A stretch of DNA of 64,000 bases from Neorhizobium sp. UBA3556 (GCA_002376235.1 DFNX01000003.1:434001-498000); one strand, 5' to 3'. Counted from the stretch's first letter, positions 17,079 to 25,656 are shown. Notes: generated by a model from the sequence alone, not told the origin. A program made the numbers and translations.

Positions 17079-17612
17079 ATGACACAGACAGTAACCGAGA
17101 ACCGTTCCACCGAAGCCGAAGCCGATATCGCCCATATCAGCGAGGTGATGGGACGTATGCGACTGCTGATCGGCCGCCGGGTGATCAGCCGGACGCTGGT
17201 CGACAGTCTCGCTCCAAGCCTCGAGATCTCGCATCTGGATGCGTTGAGGGCGATGAGTCGTATCGAAGGAGAGGTCACCGTGGGTGCGATCGCCGATGTG
17301 ATGCGGCTCGACCCGTCACGCGGCAGCCGGCTGGTGGCGGAGCTGGTCGCTCAAGGGCTGCTTCGCCGCGCGGCTTCACAGGCGGATGGACGACGTTCGA
17401 TCGTCGTGCGCAGCGAACTTGGCGATCAATTGATGGCTGAGGTCAATGCGACCAAACGAAGGTTGCTTGCCTCCATGCTGGATGGCTGGTCTGAAGAAGA
17501 ACTCAGTGTCTTCGCCGTGCTGTTCGACAAATTCGTCAGCAAGTTCGAAGAAACCTATCCGAACGAAAAGGCCCACGGACCGGCCGCGTCACGCAGCCTG
17601 GCAAGCGCCTGA
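17079..17612 (+). CDS. MarR-family transcriptional regulator
   Basis: A 177-residue winged-helix regulator: helices around LIGRRVISRTLVDSLAPSLE, recognition region VGAIADVMRLDPSRGSRLVA, then LVAQGLLRRAASQADGRRSI with the D/G-R-R wing. ATG 17079 was chosen; the frame is open upstream but the extension is of poor coding quality. The C-terminal helix (FAVLFDKFVSKFEETYPN) is the usual dimerisation part. It is divergent from the DHA2 efflux pump, an arrangement typical of MarR-type repressors of drug pumps. Confidence 0.9.
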   Translation: MTQTVTENRSTEAEADIAHISEVMGRMRLLIGRRVISRTLVDSLAPSLEISHLDALRAMSRIEGEVTVGAIADVMRLDPSRGSRLVAELVAQGLLRRAASQADGRRSIVVRSELGDQLMAEVNATKRRLLASMLDGWSEEELSVFAVLFDKFVSKFEETYPNEKAHGPAASRSLASA

Positions 17613-17618
17613 CAAGGG

Positions 17619-19124
17619 TCAAGCGCAGACCGCGAGCCTGTCGCGGCCGAGTTCCTTGGCTTCGTACATGGCTCGGTCAGCGCTGGCGAGAAGTTCCTCG
17701 GCTGCGTCGCCATCCTCGGGATAGAAGGCAATCCCCATGCTGCAGGTCGCAGTAATACCGATTTCCTCGACCAAGACAGGCTCGGCAATCAGGCTGCGCA
17801 GCTTGTCCAGACGGCGCAGGACACCGCTTCGGTCACCATCAGGGTTTGAGAAGACGATGGCGAATTCATCGCCGCCCAACCGCACGATAAGATCGCTTGC
17901 ACGGATGCAATGCGCCATCCTCTCCGAAAGCGTCTTGAGAACCGCATCACCTGCAGCATGCCCGTGGGTGTCGTTGATCGCCTTGAAATTATCGAGGTCG
18001 ATATAGGCCACCGTGATCTTGCGGTTTTCACGCCGCGCTTCGTGGAGGCTGCGATTGAACTGGCTCCAGAAGAGTGTGCGGTTGGGCAAGCCGGTAAGAG
18101 GATCATGGTGCGCCAGATGGCGGATACGTCGTTCGCTTTCGGCGCGCTCTATGGCGATACCGGCAAGGTCGGTTGCAATCGCCATGAGCTCCTGTTCAAG
18201 CGTCGACGGCTCGCGCCTTGTGGGCGAATAGAGTGCGAAAGTACCAAGCACACGTGCTCCAGCGCCGACGATCGGCGTCGACCAGCAGGAGCGAAAACCG
18301 AACAGGGAGCCAAGCTCGCGATAGGGTTCCCAGAGCGGATCGGCCTCCACATCGGCGACCGCTACCGGAGCGCCCGACCATGCAGCCGTGCCGCATGAAC
18401 CTCGACCGGGACCGATCTCTATCCCCTCAACGAGTTGGACGTAGGATGGAGAAAGACCGGGAGCCGCCCCTCCGGAAAAGCGTTTTCGATCCTCGTCGAG
18501 CAGCATCACGGCGCCCTTCACATCGTGAAGCTGTGCCTCGATCAGTCTGACGATCGCATTGAGAACAACATCCAGAGGCTGGCCACGCGCGATCATTTCA
18601 AGCAGGCGCGCCTGACCTTGACGCAGCTCTTCCTGACGCTTCCTTTCGCCGATATCGCGAGAGATGCTGACCAGACCGACGATCTGTCCGGCGGAATTGC
18701 GCAAGGCGATCTTCGAGATGGACAGCCAGAATGTCTTGCCGTCATGGCGGACGAGATATTCGTCCTGCTTCTCCACGGCAGAGCCGCTTTCCATCACCAG
18801 TTGCTCGATCGCGAACAACCGGTTCGCCGTGTCGCCAATGAAGACGTCGAAATCGGTCTTGCCCAGAAGGCTGGAATAATCGCTGATATCGGCCGCTCGG
18901 CAGGCTGCCTCGTTGGCGAAAACGAAACGGCTGCGGCGATCCTTGATCGAGATGAAATCGGGCAACTGATCCAGCACCCTGAGCGCCGTCAGCTCCTGCA
19001 GCGCTTCGGCAAGGTCCAGCGCACAGCCGCTGTCCATCACGCTGCGTCGCAATCGCTCGCAAGCGTCCTCCAATGTTTCCCTCGGTGCCTCCACCATCAT
19101 CTCATATGATACGGGAATTACCAT
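17619..19124 (-). CDS. PAS-GAF-GGDEF diguanylate cyclase
   Basis: About 501 residues. A PAS domain (LDQLPDFISIKDRRSRFVFA ... GLVSISRDIGERKRQEEL, about residues 55-165) is followed by a GAF domain (MIARGQPLDVVLNAIVRLIE ... FGFRSCWSTPI, about 180-330) and a C-terminal GGDEF domain. The active-site motif is intact (LGGDEFAIVF), and the product-inhibition I-site RASD stands five residues before it. It should therefore make c-di-GMP with feedback control. There is no membrane segment. ATG 19124 is preferred to an upstream 22-codon extension. It converges on the MarR gene with six bases between. Confidence 0.93.
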   Translation of the reverse strand: MVIPVSYEMMVEAPRETLEDACERLRRSVMDSGCALDLAEALQELTALRVLDQLPDFISIKDRRSRFVFANEAACRAADISDYSSLLGKTDFDVFIGDTANRLFAIEQLVMESGSAVEKQDEYLVRHDGKTFWLSISKIALRNSAGQIVGLVSISRDIGERKRQEELRQGQARLLEMIARGQPLDVVLNAIVRLIEAQLHDVKGAVMLLDEDRKRFSGGAAPGLSPSYVQLVEGIEIGPGRGSCGTAAWSGAPVAVADVEADPLWEPYRELGSLFGFRSCWSTPIVGAGARVLGTFALYSPTRREPSTLEQELMAIATDLAGIAIERAESERRIRHLAHHDPLTGLPNRTLFWSQFNRSLHEARRENRKITVAYIDLDNFKAINDTHGHAAGDAVLKTLSERMAHCIRASDLIVRLGGDEFAIVFSNPDGDRSGVLRRLDKLRSLIAEPVLVEEIGITATCSMGIAFYPEDGDAAEELLASADRAMYEAKELGRDRLAVCA

Positions 19125-19339
19125 GTCCGTCTCCAAGCCCCCGAAACGTCCAGAAATTGCATGCCCTATGCGATGCACCTTAAAAAGCAAATCCTACCCC
19201 TTGCTTAATAAATCGGTGCAACAGTAAGTGTTGTTGAGATGATGGCAAAGTTTTTACCCGGATAGGCAAATATTTGTGACGCAAACCGATCACAGATACT
19301 GAGATGGGAAACTTTTTATTGACGTGCCGGGGGAAGTGG

Positions 19340-20713
19340 ATGATTTCGAGACGACGACTGGTGGCAGGTTTGGCCGCAACAGTCGGCACGGCGGCTTTTG
19401 TCCGGTCAACGGCGGCACAATCGCCTCTCGTTTCCCATGGCGAGTTGCGCGGTTCGATCGATGCGAGCGCCCATGGCGTCACTCCGGGTGGAGGGCAAGC
19501 CCCCCATCGCAATCTTGAGCGCCTGCTCACCGATGCTGCTGCGCGCAACATGCCCGTCTATCTGCCACCCGGCGACTATGCGATATCCGGCCTCAATCTT
19601 CCCGATGGAACCCGGCTGGTCGGCATTGCGGGGGCGACACGCCTTGTTCACTCCGGCAACGGAGCCTTGCTGCGCGCGGAAAACGCCCGTCGCATCGAGC
19701 TGTCGGGCCTGATCTTCGATGGCGCGGATCAGCCACTTGGCGGAGATGAGGCAGCGGTTGTGTTTTTTCGCAGCGTGGCGGATCTCATCATCGAAAACTG
19801 CGAGGTGGTGAACGCCGGACGGACGGGGCTGCATCTGGAGGGATGCGGCGGAAGGCTCGCGCGCAACCGCATTTCAAGCGTCGCCGAATATGGTCTCTAC
19901 GCGGTCAACAGCGCCAATCTTTCAGTGACGGAGAATATCGTCTCTGACTGCGGCAATGGCGGCATTCTCATTCATCGCTGGGAAAAGGGCACGGACGGAA
20001 CAATCGTATCCGGCAACCGCATCTCACGGACCGGCGCAGGCAATGGCGGCACCGGCCAATATGGCAATGCGATCAATCTCTACCGCGCCGATGGCGTCAT
20101 CGTTTCCGGCAACCACATTTCGGATTCGGCCTTCTCCGCGATCCGCGCCAACAGCGCCTCGAATGTAATGATATCGGGCAATCACTGCACGACATCCGGC
20201 GAGACGGCCATCTATGCGGAATTCTCGTTCGAAGGCGCGCTGATTGCCGGCAATCTGGTGGATGGAGCCGCGAACGGCATTTCGGTCGTCAATTTCAACG
20301 AGGGCGGCAGACTTGCCACCGTTGCCAACAATATCGTGCGCAATCTGCGTCTGATCGGCCCATACACTGTCGAGGACCCGATCTTCGGCGTCGGCATCAG
20401 CGCCGAGGCGGACACGGCGGTGACCGGCAATGTGATCGAAAACGCGCCTTACAGCGGACTGGCTTTCGGCTTCGGCCCCTATCTGCGCAATGTCACGGCG
20501 ACAGGCAATATCGTGCGCGACGCCGGTGTTGGTTGTGCCGTGACCGTGGTGGAGGGCGCCGGAGATGCAATCATCGCCAACAACGTCTTTCAGGGGGCAA
20601 GACGGGGCGCGATCGTTGGATATCGGTGGAGAGAGGCGTCGACCGGCGATCTGTCAAAAGGCGGCGCGGAGCGGTTTGCGCATCTGACGATCGGGGGTAA
20701 TCGGGTGAGCTAG
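19340..20713 (+). CDS. TIGR03808-type Tat-exported parallel beta-helix protein
   Basis: About 457 residues. A twin-arginine signal (MISRRRLVAGLAATVGTAAF, cleavage probably near TAAQS) precedes a long parallel beta-helix. Repeated turns of the form 'sGN.Is...' are visible (IVSGNRISRTG, VIVSGNHISDS, VMISGNHCTTS, LIAGNLVDGA, ATGNIVRDAG), as in pectate-lyase-like folds. This matches the rhizobial family named TAT-translocated repetitive protein. No catalytic residues can be assigned. ATG 19340 has a GGGGGAAG ribosome site; an ATG 12 codons upstream does not. It shares its last bases with the convergent antitoxin gene. Confidence 0.85.
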   Translation: MISRRRLVAGLAATVGTAAFVRSTAAQSPLVSHGELRGSIDASAHGVTPGGGQAPHRNLERLLTDAAARNMPVYLPPGDYAISGLNLPDGTRLVGIAGATRLVHSGNGALLRAENARRIELSGLIFDGADQPLGGDEAAVVFFRSVADLIIENCEVVNAGRTGLHLEGCGGRLARNRISSVAEYGLYAVNSANLSVTENIVSDCGNGGILIHRWEKGTDGTIVSGNRISRTGAGNGGTGQYGNAINLYRADGVIVSGNHISDSAFSAIRANSASNVMISGNHCTTSGETAIYAEFSFEGALIAGNLVDGAANGISVVNFNEGGRLATVANNIVRNLRLIGPYTVEDPIFGVGISAEADTAVTGNVIENAPYSGLAFGFGPYLRNVTATGNIVRDAGVGCAVTVVEGAGDAIIANNVFQGARRGAIVGYRWREASTGDLSKGGAERFAHLTIGGNRVS

Positions 20714-21042
20714 AGGTCGAGGTCGTCTTCATTAAAACCGGCGTCCCTACCCCGGTTATAGATACGGCGATCGGCGACCATGCGGTCGATCCTTGCATGC
20801 AGACGTTCGCGCGTATCTTCAAGCGGGCGAGCGGTCACGCGACCGGCATCGACCGCCTCTATTGTCGGCACGACCTCCACCACCAGCCACTTCTCGATCG
20901 CCGCATCGCGGGCGATTAGCGTGCGCAGGCCGTCGCGGATGACCTCGCTTTCGGAAGCGTATTCACCGGATGCGACCTTGGCCTTGACCATCTCCGCCAT
21001 CTCGATCGGAAGCGTGATGCTGAGGGACTGGGGGGTGCGCAT
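20710..21042 (-). CDS. Ribbon-helix-helix (ParD-like) antitoxin without an adjacent toxin
   Basis: A 110-residue protein. The first 50 residues (SLSITLPIEMAEMVKAKVAS, then SESEVIRDGLRTLIARD) match ParD/CopG ribbon-helix-helix antitoxins, which bind DNA and neutralise ParE toxins. The C-terminus is longer than usual and acidic at the end (DAGFNEDDLDL). AAGGAG before ATG 21042 supports the start. No ParE/RelE gene lies on either side, so the partner is missing or elsewhere. Its stop overlaps the stop of the convergent beta-helix gene. Confidence 0.8.
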   Translation of the reverse strand: MRTPQSLSITLPIEMAEMVKAKVASGEYASESEVIRDGLRTLIARDAAIEKWLVVEVVPTIEAVDAGRVTARPLEDTRERLHARIDRMVADRRIYNRGRDAGFNEDDLDL

Positions 21043-21172
21043 GGGAAGCTCCTTGAGGTTATCCGACACGATTTAATCCAATCGAAAACTTTCATGGACG
21101 TCCAACGCAGGATGATCTTCCGTTCGTCATCGAACCTGATTAGCTTCGCGCCAACTCATCAAGGAGATATCG

Positions 21173-21826
21173 ATGCTGAAGATCTACGGGGTTTACCGTT
21201 CGCGCGCGACGCGGCCACTCTGGCTTATCGAGGAGATCGGGCTGCCGTTCGAGCTTGTGCCGATCATCCAGGCCTATCGCCTGGCCGACACGTCGGCTCC
21301 CGGCTGCCCGGTGCATACGCGCACGAGCGAGTTCCTCGCCATCAATCCGATGGGATCGATCCCGTCGATGGACGACGATGGCTTCGTACTGCACGAGTCG
21401 CTGGCGATCTCGCTTTATCTCGCCCGCAAATATGGCGGTGAGCTCGGCCCGCAGAATATCGCCGAAGAAGCCCTGATGGTGCAGTGGTCATTGTTTGCGG
21501 CAACCAGCATCGAAACCGACGCCTTGAAGATCCAGTCGACCAAGGGTGATACGCCCGAAGGCATCGCTGCGATCGACGATGCTGCCGATCGCCTTGTGCG
21601 TGCTTTCGACGTCCTCGAAAAGCATCTTGCAACGACCCACTATCTCGTCGGCGACCGCTTCACCGCCGCGGATATCAATGTCGTCGAAATCCTGCGTTAT
21701 GCGCGCGGGTATCACGCCCTTTTCGATGCCCGGCCATCACTGAAAGTCTGGTACGAGGCCTGCACCCATCGTCCCGGTTATCAGGCAATGTGGGCAAAGC
21801 GGAACGCCGAGCCGGCAAATCCATAA
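21173..21826 (+). CDS. Glutathione S-transferase family protein
   Basis: A 217-residue cytosolic GST. The N-terminal thioredoxin-like domain includes KIYGVYRSRATRPLWLIEEI, INPMGSIPSMDDDG (cis-Pro) and the HESLAISLYLARKYG glutathione-binding segment. The helical C-terminal domain has the N-capping motif YLVGDRFTAADINVVEILRY. CAAGGAG precedes the ATG. The catalytic residue (Ser/Tyr/Cys type) is not obvious; S10 or R11-S is a candidate. It converges with a LysR gene two bases away; no pathway is indicated. Confidence 0.9.
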   Translation: MLKIYGVYRSRATRPLWLIEEIGLPFELVPIIQAYRLADTSAPGCPVHTRTSEFLAINPMGSIPSMDDDGFVLHESLAISLYLARKYGGELGPQNIAEEALMVQWSLFAATSIETDALKIQSTKGDTPEGIAAIDDAADRLVRAFDVLEKHLATTHYLVGDRFTAADINVVEILRYARGYHALFDARPSLKVWYEACTHRPGYQAMWAKRNAEPANP

Positions 21827-21828
21827 GG

Positions 21829-22719
21829 TCATTGAGGCTGCAAAGCCTCTAGCTCCTGCGTCAGCCATCGATGAAAGGCCTTGACCTTCGGTGGCTGGCG
21901 TATTCCGGCAGGGGTGACGAAATAATGGCCGAAGCCGGTCGCGGCCCTGACCGAGAACGGCTCGACCAGCTTGCCCTGCGCCAGCGGATAATCGGCAAGG
22001 GTTTGCCAGGCGATCATGACGCCCTCACCCCTTATCGTTGCATCCAGGCAAAGCGAGGCCTCGTTGAAGACGTGACGGACCTGCATCTGCCGCCCTTCCA
22101 ACCCCACGCAACGAAGCCACACATCCCATGAAAACATCGCGTGTCCATCAATGATGGTCGACAGTTCGAGAATGTCCTTCGGCTCGCGCAATTGTTCGGC
22201 CAGAGCCGGCGCGCAGACGGGGAAAACGAGCTGTGGCAGAAGCAGGTCCGCATTGACACCCGGCCATTTTCCTCCACCGACCCGGATGCCGATATCCACT
22301 CCATCCGTGACAAAATCCGCCATCGCCGTCGTCGCATCGATCCGCAGGCGGATTTCAGGATGCAATGCCGTGAAGCGGTCAAGTCGATGGACGAGAAAAC
22401 GGGCGGCAAAGACCGGTGCAACCGAGATGGTCAGCAGGTTTTCATCCCGCGCCCGACCAACCGCCACCGCTTCCGACAAGCTGCGAAAGCCATCCGTCAG
22501 CCGCATCAACATCGGCCTTGCCGTGTCCAGCGGCACCATGCCTTTCGGCAGGCGCTGAAAGACGGGGTGACCGAGCTGCGCCTCGGCCTTGATAACCTGC
22601 TGGCTCACGGCGCCAATCGAGACGCCAAGTTCGGTCGCAGCTGCCTGCAGCGAGCCGAGCCGCGCCACGGCTTCCAGCGCCCGAAGTCCATTCAGATGCA
22701 CGAGGTTCAGATTACTCAT
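21829..22719 (-). CDS. LysR-family transcriptional regulator
   Basis: A 296-residue LTTR. The N-terminal helix-turn-helix (LNGLRALEAVARLGSLQAAA, then ELGVSIGAVSQQVIKAEAQL) resembles the GcvA/AmpR branch. The effector-binding domain follows (LLTISVAPVFAARFLVHRLD ... GVDIGIRVGGG). It is divergent from a small ORF at 22821 and convergent with the GST gene, so the target is unclear. The start is normal and the length typical. Confidence 0.92.
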   Translation of the reverse strand: MSNLNLVHLNGLRALEAVARLGSLQAAATELGVSIGAVSQQVIKAEAQLGHPVFQRLPKGMVPLDTARPMLMRLTDGFRSLSEAVAVGRARDENLLTISVAPVFAARFLVHRLDRFTALHPEIRLRIDATTAMADFVTDGVDIGIRVGGGKWPGVNADLLLPQLVFPVCAPALAEQLREPKDILELSTIIDGHAMFSWDVWLRCVGLEGRQMQVRHVFNEASLCLDATIRGEGVMIAWQTLADYPLAQGKLVEPFSVRAATGFGHYFVTPAGIRQPPKVKAFHRWLTQELEALQPQ

Positions 22720-22820
22720 ATAGAAAATCTATAACAGCAACCTGATAATGTCGATTGTGGCATTGGCGGAAACACCCCATATTCACCCTGCAAATGAAAC
22801 AAGCATTTGCGAGGTAGACG

Positions 22821-23030
22821 ATGAACCCCTTCAAGATTTTCTTGAACACCATGACTCGATCACTACGGCCCTGTTCCGCCGCCAGCGTCATCGAACAGAG
22901 CCCCTTGGACCATCAGGACATCAGCGCAATGGACCTGCGACAGCTCGCAGATCTTCCAATGCCCTATCTGCCGATGGGCGTGAAGGCCGAGGCGCAGCCG
23001 GAGCCTATTCCGCTGGCGCGCTGCGCCTGA
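22821..23030 (+). CDS. Small hypothetical protein, DUF1127-like fragment
   Basis: A 69-residue ORF with GAGGT ten bases before ATG. The middle (LDHQDISAMDLRQLADLPMP) is faintly like the 'MTxRELADLGI' motif of DUF1127 proteins, but the N-terminal arginine-rich helix of that family is not evident. It lies divergent from the LysR gene in a 347-base gap between LysR and asparaginase genes. Coding status rests on the ribosome site and open frame only. Confidence 0.45.
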   Translation: MNPFKIFLNTMTRSLRPCSAASVIEQSPLDHQDISAMDLRQLADLPMPYLPMGVKAEAQPEPIPLARCA

Positions 23031-23066
23031 TCTTTCGGGCCGCGTCCGCGCCCTGACGAAGCGATC

Positions 23067-24074
23067 TCAGGCGAACATGGCGTCGGTTACGCGAACATCG
23101 CCGACATGGATCCCGTTCCAGTTCTTCATCTGGCGGTTGGCCATGTCCATCAGTTTCGTCTGCGTCTCGCCACCCTTTTCAAAATAGCGGGAAATCAGCG
23201 CATAGATCATCGCTTCGGCGGCGCGAGTCGTGCCGTCTTCGCATTTGACAGCCATGGCGAGACCCTGATCAGGGAGCGCTGCAACAAAGACGCCTTCGGC
23301 ACCGGTTTTTGCAAAGATCTTGCCTGGCGCGACTTCCATCAGTTTCGTGCAGGCGCGGCCGGTGCCAGCGACATAGAATGGCTCGGCCATGCAGGCGTCG
23401 ATCAAGCGGCGCGACGCCTTCGCGCGCGATGCGACAAGCCCTTCGCCGGTCAGCATTTTTGCGAATCCGTGCGCCAGTCCCTTGAGCGGCACGGCGTAGG
23501 TCGGGATCGAGCAGCCATCGGTACCGCAATTGTCCGCGCCAAGCACTGCGCCCGTCAAGCTCTGCATGACTTCGCGGATTTCCCGCTGCAGCGGGTGGTC
23601 ATAACCGACATAGTCTTCGACCGGCGCGCCGGAATGAACGCAGGTGCAGACGAAGCCTGAATGTTTGCCTGAGCAGTTGTTATGCAGCGCCGTCGGCTTG
23701 TCGATGGTGCGTGCCTGATGAATGAGGGTCGCCTGATCGGACGACCAGTGCGCGCCGCATTCCAGTGCTGTCACGTCGCGACCGGCCTTTGCCAGCATGG
23801 ATGCCGCCATCTCGACGTGGCGATCCTCGCCCGAGTGAGAGGCGCAGGCAAAGGCGAGTTCAGCATTGCCAAAACCATAGGCATCCGCCGCACCGCTCTC
23901 GACCAGCGGCAGCGCCTGCATGGCCTTGCAGGAAGAACGCGGAAACACGCCCGCCTCCGCATCACCGAAGGAAAACAGCGTCTTGCCGCTTCCATCAACG
24001 ACCACACCCAATCCCCTGTGGCGGCTCTCGACAGACGAGCCGCGGGTCACTTCGACGGTAACGGGATTTTGCAT
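23067..24074 (-). CDS. L-asparaginase, rhizobial (class 3) type
   Basis: A 335-residue asparaginase of the family typified by the Rhizobium etli inducible enzyme, which hydrolyses asparagine to aspartate and ammonia and is unrelated to the E. coli type II enzyme. The Ser-x-x-Lys type active site appears as RSSCKAMQALPLVESG (residues 46-61). The cysteine/lysine cluster appears as NNCSGKHSGFVCTC, and a further cysteine as DNCGTDGCSIP. No signal peptide is seen, so it should be cytoplasmic. Family knowledge assigns the Cys/Lys cluster to a metal site near the catalytic Ser. It is a lone gene. Confidence 0.9.
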   Translation of the reverse strand: MQNPVTVEVTRGSSVESRHRGLGVVVDGSGKTLFSFGDAEAGVFPRSSCKAMQALPLVESGAADAYGFGNAELAFACASHSGEDRHVEMAASMLAKAGRDVTALECGAHWSSDQATLIHQARTIDKPTALHNNCSGKHSGFVCTCVHSGAPVEDYVGYDHPLQREIREVMQSLTGAVLGADNCGTDGCSIPTYAVPLKGLAHGFAKMLTGEGLVASRAKASRRLIDACMAEPFYVAGTGRACTKLMEVAPGKIFAKTGAEGVFVAALPDQGLAMAVKCEDGTTRAAEAMIYALISRYFEKGGETQTKLMDMANRQMKNWNGIHVGDVRVTDAMFA

Positions 24075-24157
24075 GGTCAGTCCTGATTTTGCTGGATTCT
24101 ATTGCGATCGAACAAGTGGCGGCGTCATAGCTTGTTCGCGGAAGACTTGCACGGGAA

Positions 24158-24901
24158 ATGCTAATGAAATCGGTAAAACGTCTGCTGGTCGTCATCTTCA
24201 TCGTCTACCTTCTGCCGACCTTCGCATCTGCAGGTCTCTGGGCGATGAAGGACCATCCTTCCGGATGGAGTGCGGCGCGCTGGACATCGGCCGGAATTCT
24301 GCCCAGGCCCGAAGCGAGCAACGATGCGGCGATCTATATTTTCTCCGCCATGACCGGCGGCCTGAAAGGCGCGGTTGCAAGCCATGCCTGGATCGTCACC
24401 AAGGAAAAGGGTGCCTCAACCTATACCCGTTACGACAAGGTGGGCTGGGGATCACCGATCCGGCGCAACCACCGGGTTCCTGATGCCTACTGGTATTCGA
24501 ATGAGCCGCAACTGGTCGCAACTGTCACAGGTGCCAAGGCGGAATTGCTCATCCCGAAGATAGAAGGCGCGATTGCCGCCTATCCTTATGCTGAACCCGG
24601 TGGCTATACGATCTGGCCCGGGCCAAACTCCAATACGTTTGTCGCCTATGTGTTGCGCACCGTGCCGGAGATCGGGGCCGTGCTGCCGCCCCATGCGGTG
24701 GGACGCGATTATCTGCCAAACGGTGAATTCGTCCATCTCGATGAAGACCGGCGCGACCTGCATGTGACACTGAGGGGATTGGCGGGTTTCTCGGTCGGCG
24801 CGCGGAGCGGCCTGGAGGTGCATTTCCTCGGGCTTGTCGCCGGGTTCGATCTTGCCCGGCCCGGCATCAAGATCCCCGCCCTCGGGCGTATCGGCATCTA
24901 A
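24158..24901 (+). CDS. DUF3750 family membrane-anchored protein
   Basis: A 247-residue protein with an N-terminal hydrophobic segment (LLVVIFIVYLLPTFASAGLW) acting as signal or anchor. Family-like stretches include AIYIFSAMTGGLKGAVASHA, WIVTKEKG, YTIWPGPNSNTFVAYVLR and PPHAVGRDYLP, which I recognise as DUF3750. The conserved histidine and the 'WPGPNSNTF' motif resemble papain-like peptidase folds (NlpC-like), but this is a guess. Either of two close ATGs (24158, 24164) may start it. It is divergent from asparaginase. Confidence 0.78.
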   Translation: MLMKSVKRLLVVIFIVYLLPTFASAGLWAMKDHPSGWSAARWTSAGILPRPEASNDAAIYIFSAMTGGLKGAVASHAWIVTKEKGASTYTRYDKVGWGSPIRRNHRVPDAYWYSNEPQLVATVTGAKAELLIPKIEGAIAAYPYAEPGGYTIWPGPNSNTFVAYVLRTVPEIGAVLPPHAVGRDYLPNGEFVHLDEDRRDLHVTLRGLAGFSVGARSGLEVHFLGLVAGFDLARPGIKIPALGRIGI

Positions 24902-24954
24902 AGCACGTCGCAATCCTTCGTATTCGCTCGTCCGCTTTAGATTGTTGTTTTATC

Positions 24955-25001
24955 GCATGTCGTCACCGCAAAACCGCGGCACATTTTCTTGCGCGAGATG
25001 C
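24955..25001. repeat. Rhizobial short palindromic intergenic element
   Basis: Arms GCATGTCG (24955-24962) and CGAGATGC (24994-25001) pair with one mismatch around an inner CGCAAAACCGC...TTGCGCG segment. I recall elements of this form, GCATGTCG...CGCAAAACCGC...GCGCGACATGC, scattered between genes in Rhizobium and Agrobacterium genomes. This is recognition from memory; only one copy was found in the window. Confidence 0.55.
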
Positions 25002-25018
25002 TGTAAAACGCCAAAAGC

Positions 25019-25046
25019 AAAACGCCCGCATTGTGGCGAGCGTTTT
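25019..25046 (-). terminator. Rho-independent terminator after the DUF1127 gene
   Basis: On the minus strand AAAACGC-t-CGC-loop-GCG-g-GCGTTTT then GCTTTT: a strong hairpin with a T-rich tail, 27 bases past the stop of the gene ending at 25073. Confidence 0.8.
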
Positions 25047-25072
25047 CATCATAAGTCATGCCTGTTTTTTGG

Positions 25073-25219
25073 TCAGAGACCGTGAGCAGCCCGAGCGAAG
25101 CGATGGATCTCGTACTGGGTGATCCCGAGATCGGCCAGTTCGCGCGTCGTCATCCGCTCCAGTTCGGCAACCGTCCGACGGTAGTTGCGCCAATTCTTGA
25201 GTGTGCGTGTAACGTTCAT
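25073..25219 (-). CDS. DUF1127 small basic protein
   Basis: A 48-residue protein matching the DUF1127 pattern: an N-terminal basic helix (NVTRTLKNWRNYRRTVAEL) followed by MTTRELADLGITQYEIHRFA and a basic tail. A long purine ribosome site (AGGAAAGGGGG) precedes ATG 25219. DUF1127 proteins in Agrobacterium and related bacteria influence small-RNA-linked phosphate and carbon responses; some bind RNA. A terminator follows. The region upstream on the minus strand contains TTGACC near 25375, a possible -35, without a clear -10. Confidence 0.9.
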   Translation of the reverse strand: MNVTRTLKNWRNYRRTVAELERMTTRELADLGITQYEIHRFARAAHGL

Positions 25220-25493
25220 GATGGTCCCCCTTTCCTGGGTTTTCGAAGCGGCGGCCGGTTGGTGGCGCCCTCTTGCTTCGATGCGTCTGTTATACGCGCA
25301 AGAACCGTCCTGAAGTAGCATTCAATCAGCAGTACACCCTTGCCAAATGAGCAGGGATTTTTGTGATCTCGGTCAAAGCGATCGCGCTAAAAATAGGCAT
25401 CCTCGGTAAATCTTAGCCGAAAAAACATGCAAGCATGTCACGCAACGCCACTGTCGGCGTACTGCTCGTTTCTGCCTATTGCAGAAAAAGGAA
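25220..25493. other. Intergenic stretch upstream of the DUF1127 gene
   Basis: About 270 bases with low coding quality in all frames. It should hold the DUF1127 promoter (read on the minus strand). A possible -35 TTGACC lies near 25375. I see no repeat, RNA gene or further ORF with a ribosome site. Confidence 0.5.
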
Positions 25494-25515
25494 AAGGGCC
25501 GCCAAGGCGACCCTT
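25494..25515 (-). terminator. Rho-independent terminator after the 24-residue short ORF
   Basis: Minus strand: AAGGGTCGCC-TT-GGCGGCCCTT followed by TTCCTTTT. A ten-base stem with one mismatch and a T-rich tail. It gives a short minus-strand transcription unit that holds the ORF at 25582-25656. Confidence 0.8.
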
Positions 25516-25581
25516 CCATGAAATCTGGTCCGTTCAACGAACCCGGCTTGTCTCACGACAGTCCGATAGGGAAGATGTGGT

Positions 25582-25656
25582 TCAGGCCGAGGGCTGCCCC
25601 GTCAAGACCGCCACCTTTCCATTGCCCGTTACGCAGACCGAAATCTCATTAGACAT
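25582..25656 (-). CDS. Candidate 24-residue short ORF with near-perfect Shine-Dalgarno
   Basis: A minus-strand ORF of 24 codons (begins MSNEISVCVTGNGKVAV, ends GQPSA, then TGA). AAGGAAGGTGAT, nearly the full anti-16S complement, lies at the right spacing before the ATG, and an intrinsic terminator lies 67 bases past the stop. The peptide has one cysteine and no hydrophobic segment. This could be a small protein, a leader peptide or the decoy ORF of a regulatory RNA. I do not recognise a family. Confidence 0.5.
   Translation of the reverse strand: MSNEISVCVTGNGKVAVLTGQPSA

Noticed and set aside
24955..25046. A CRISPR-like or tandem repeat structure in the gap before the DUF1127 gene
   Set aside because: Only one palindromic element and one terminator hairpin are present, with no regularly spaced direct repeats. 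No CRISPR array was seen in the window.
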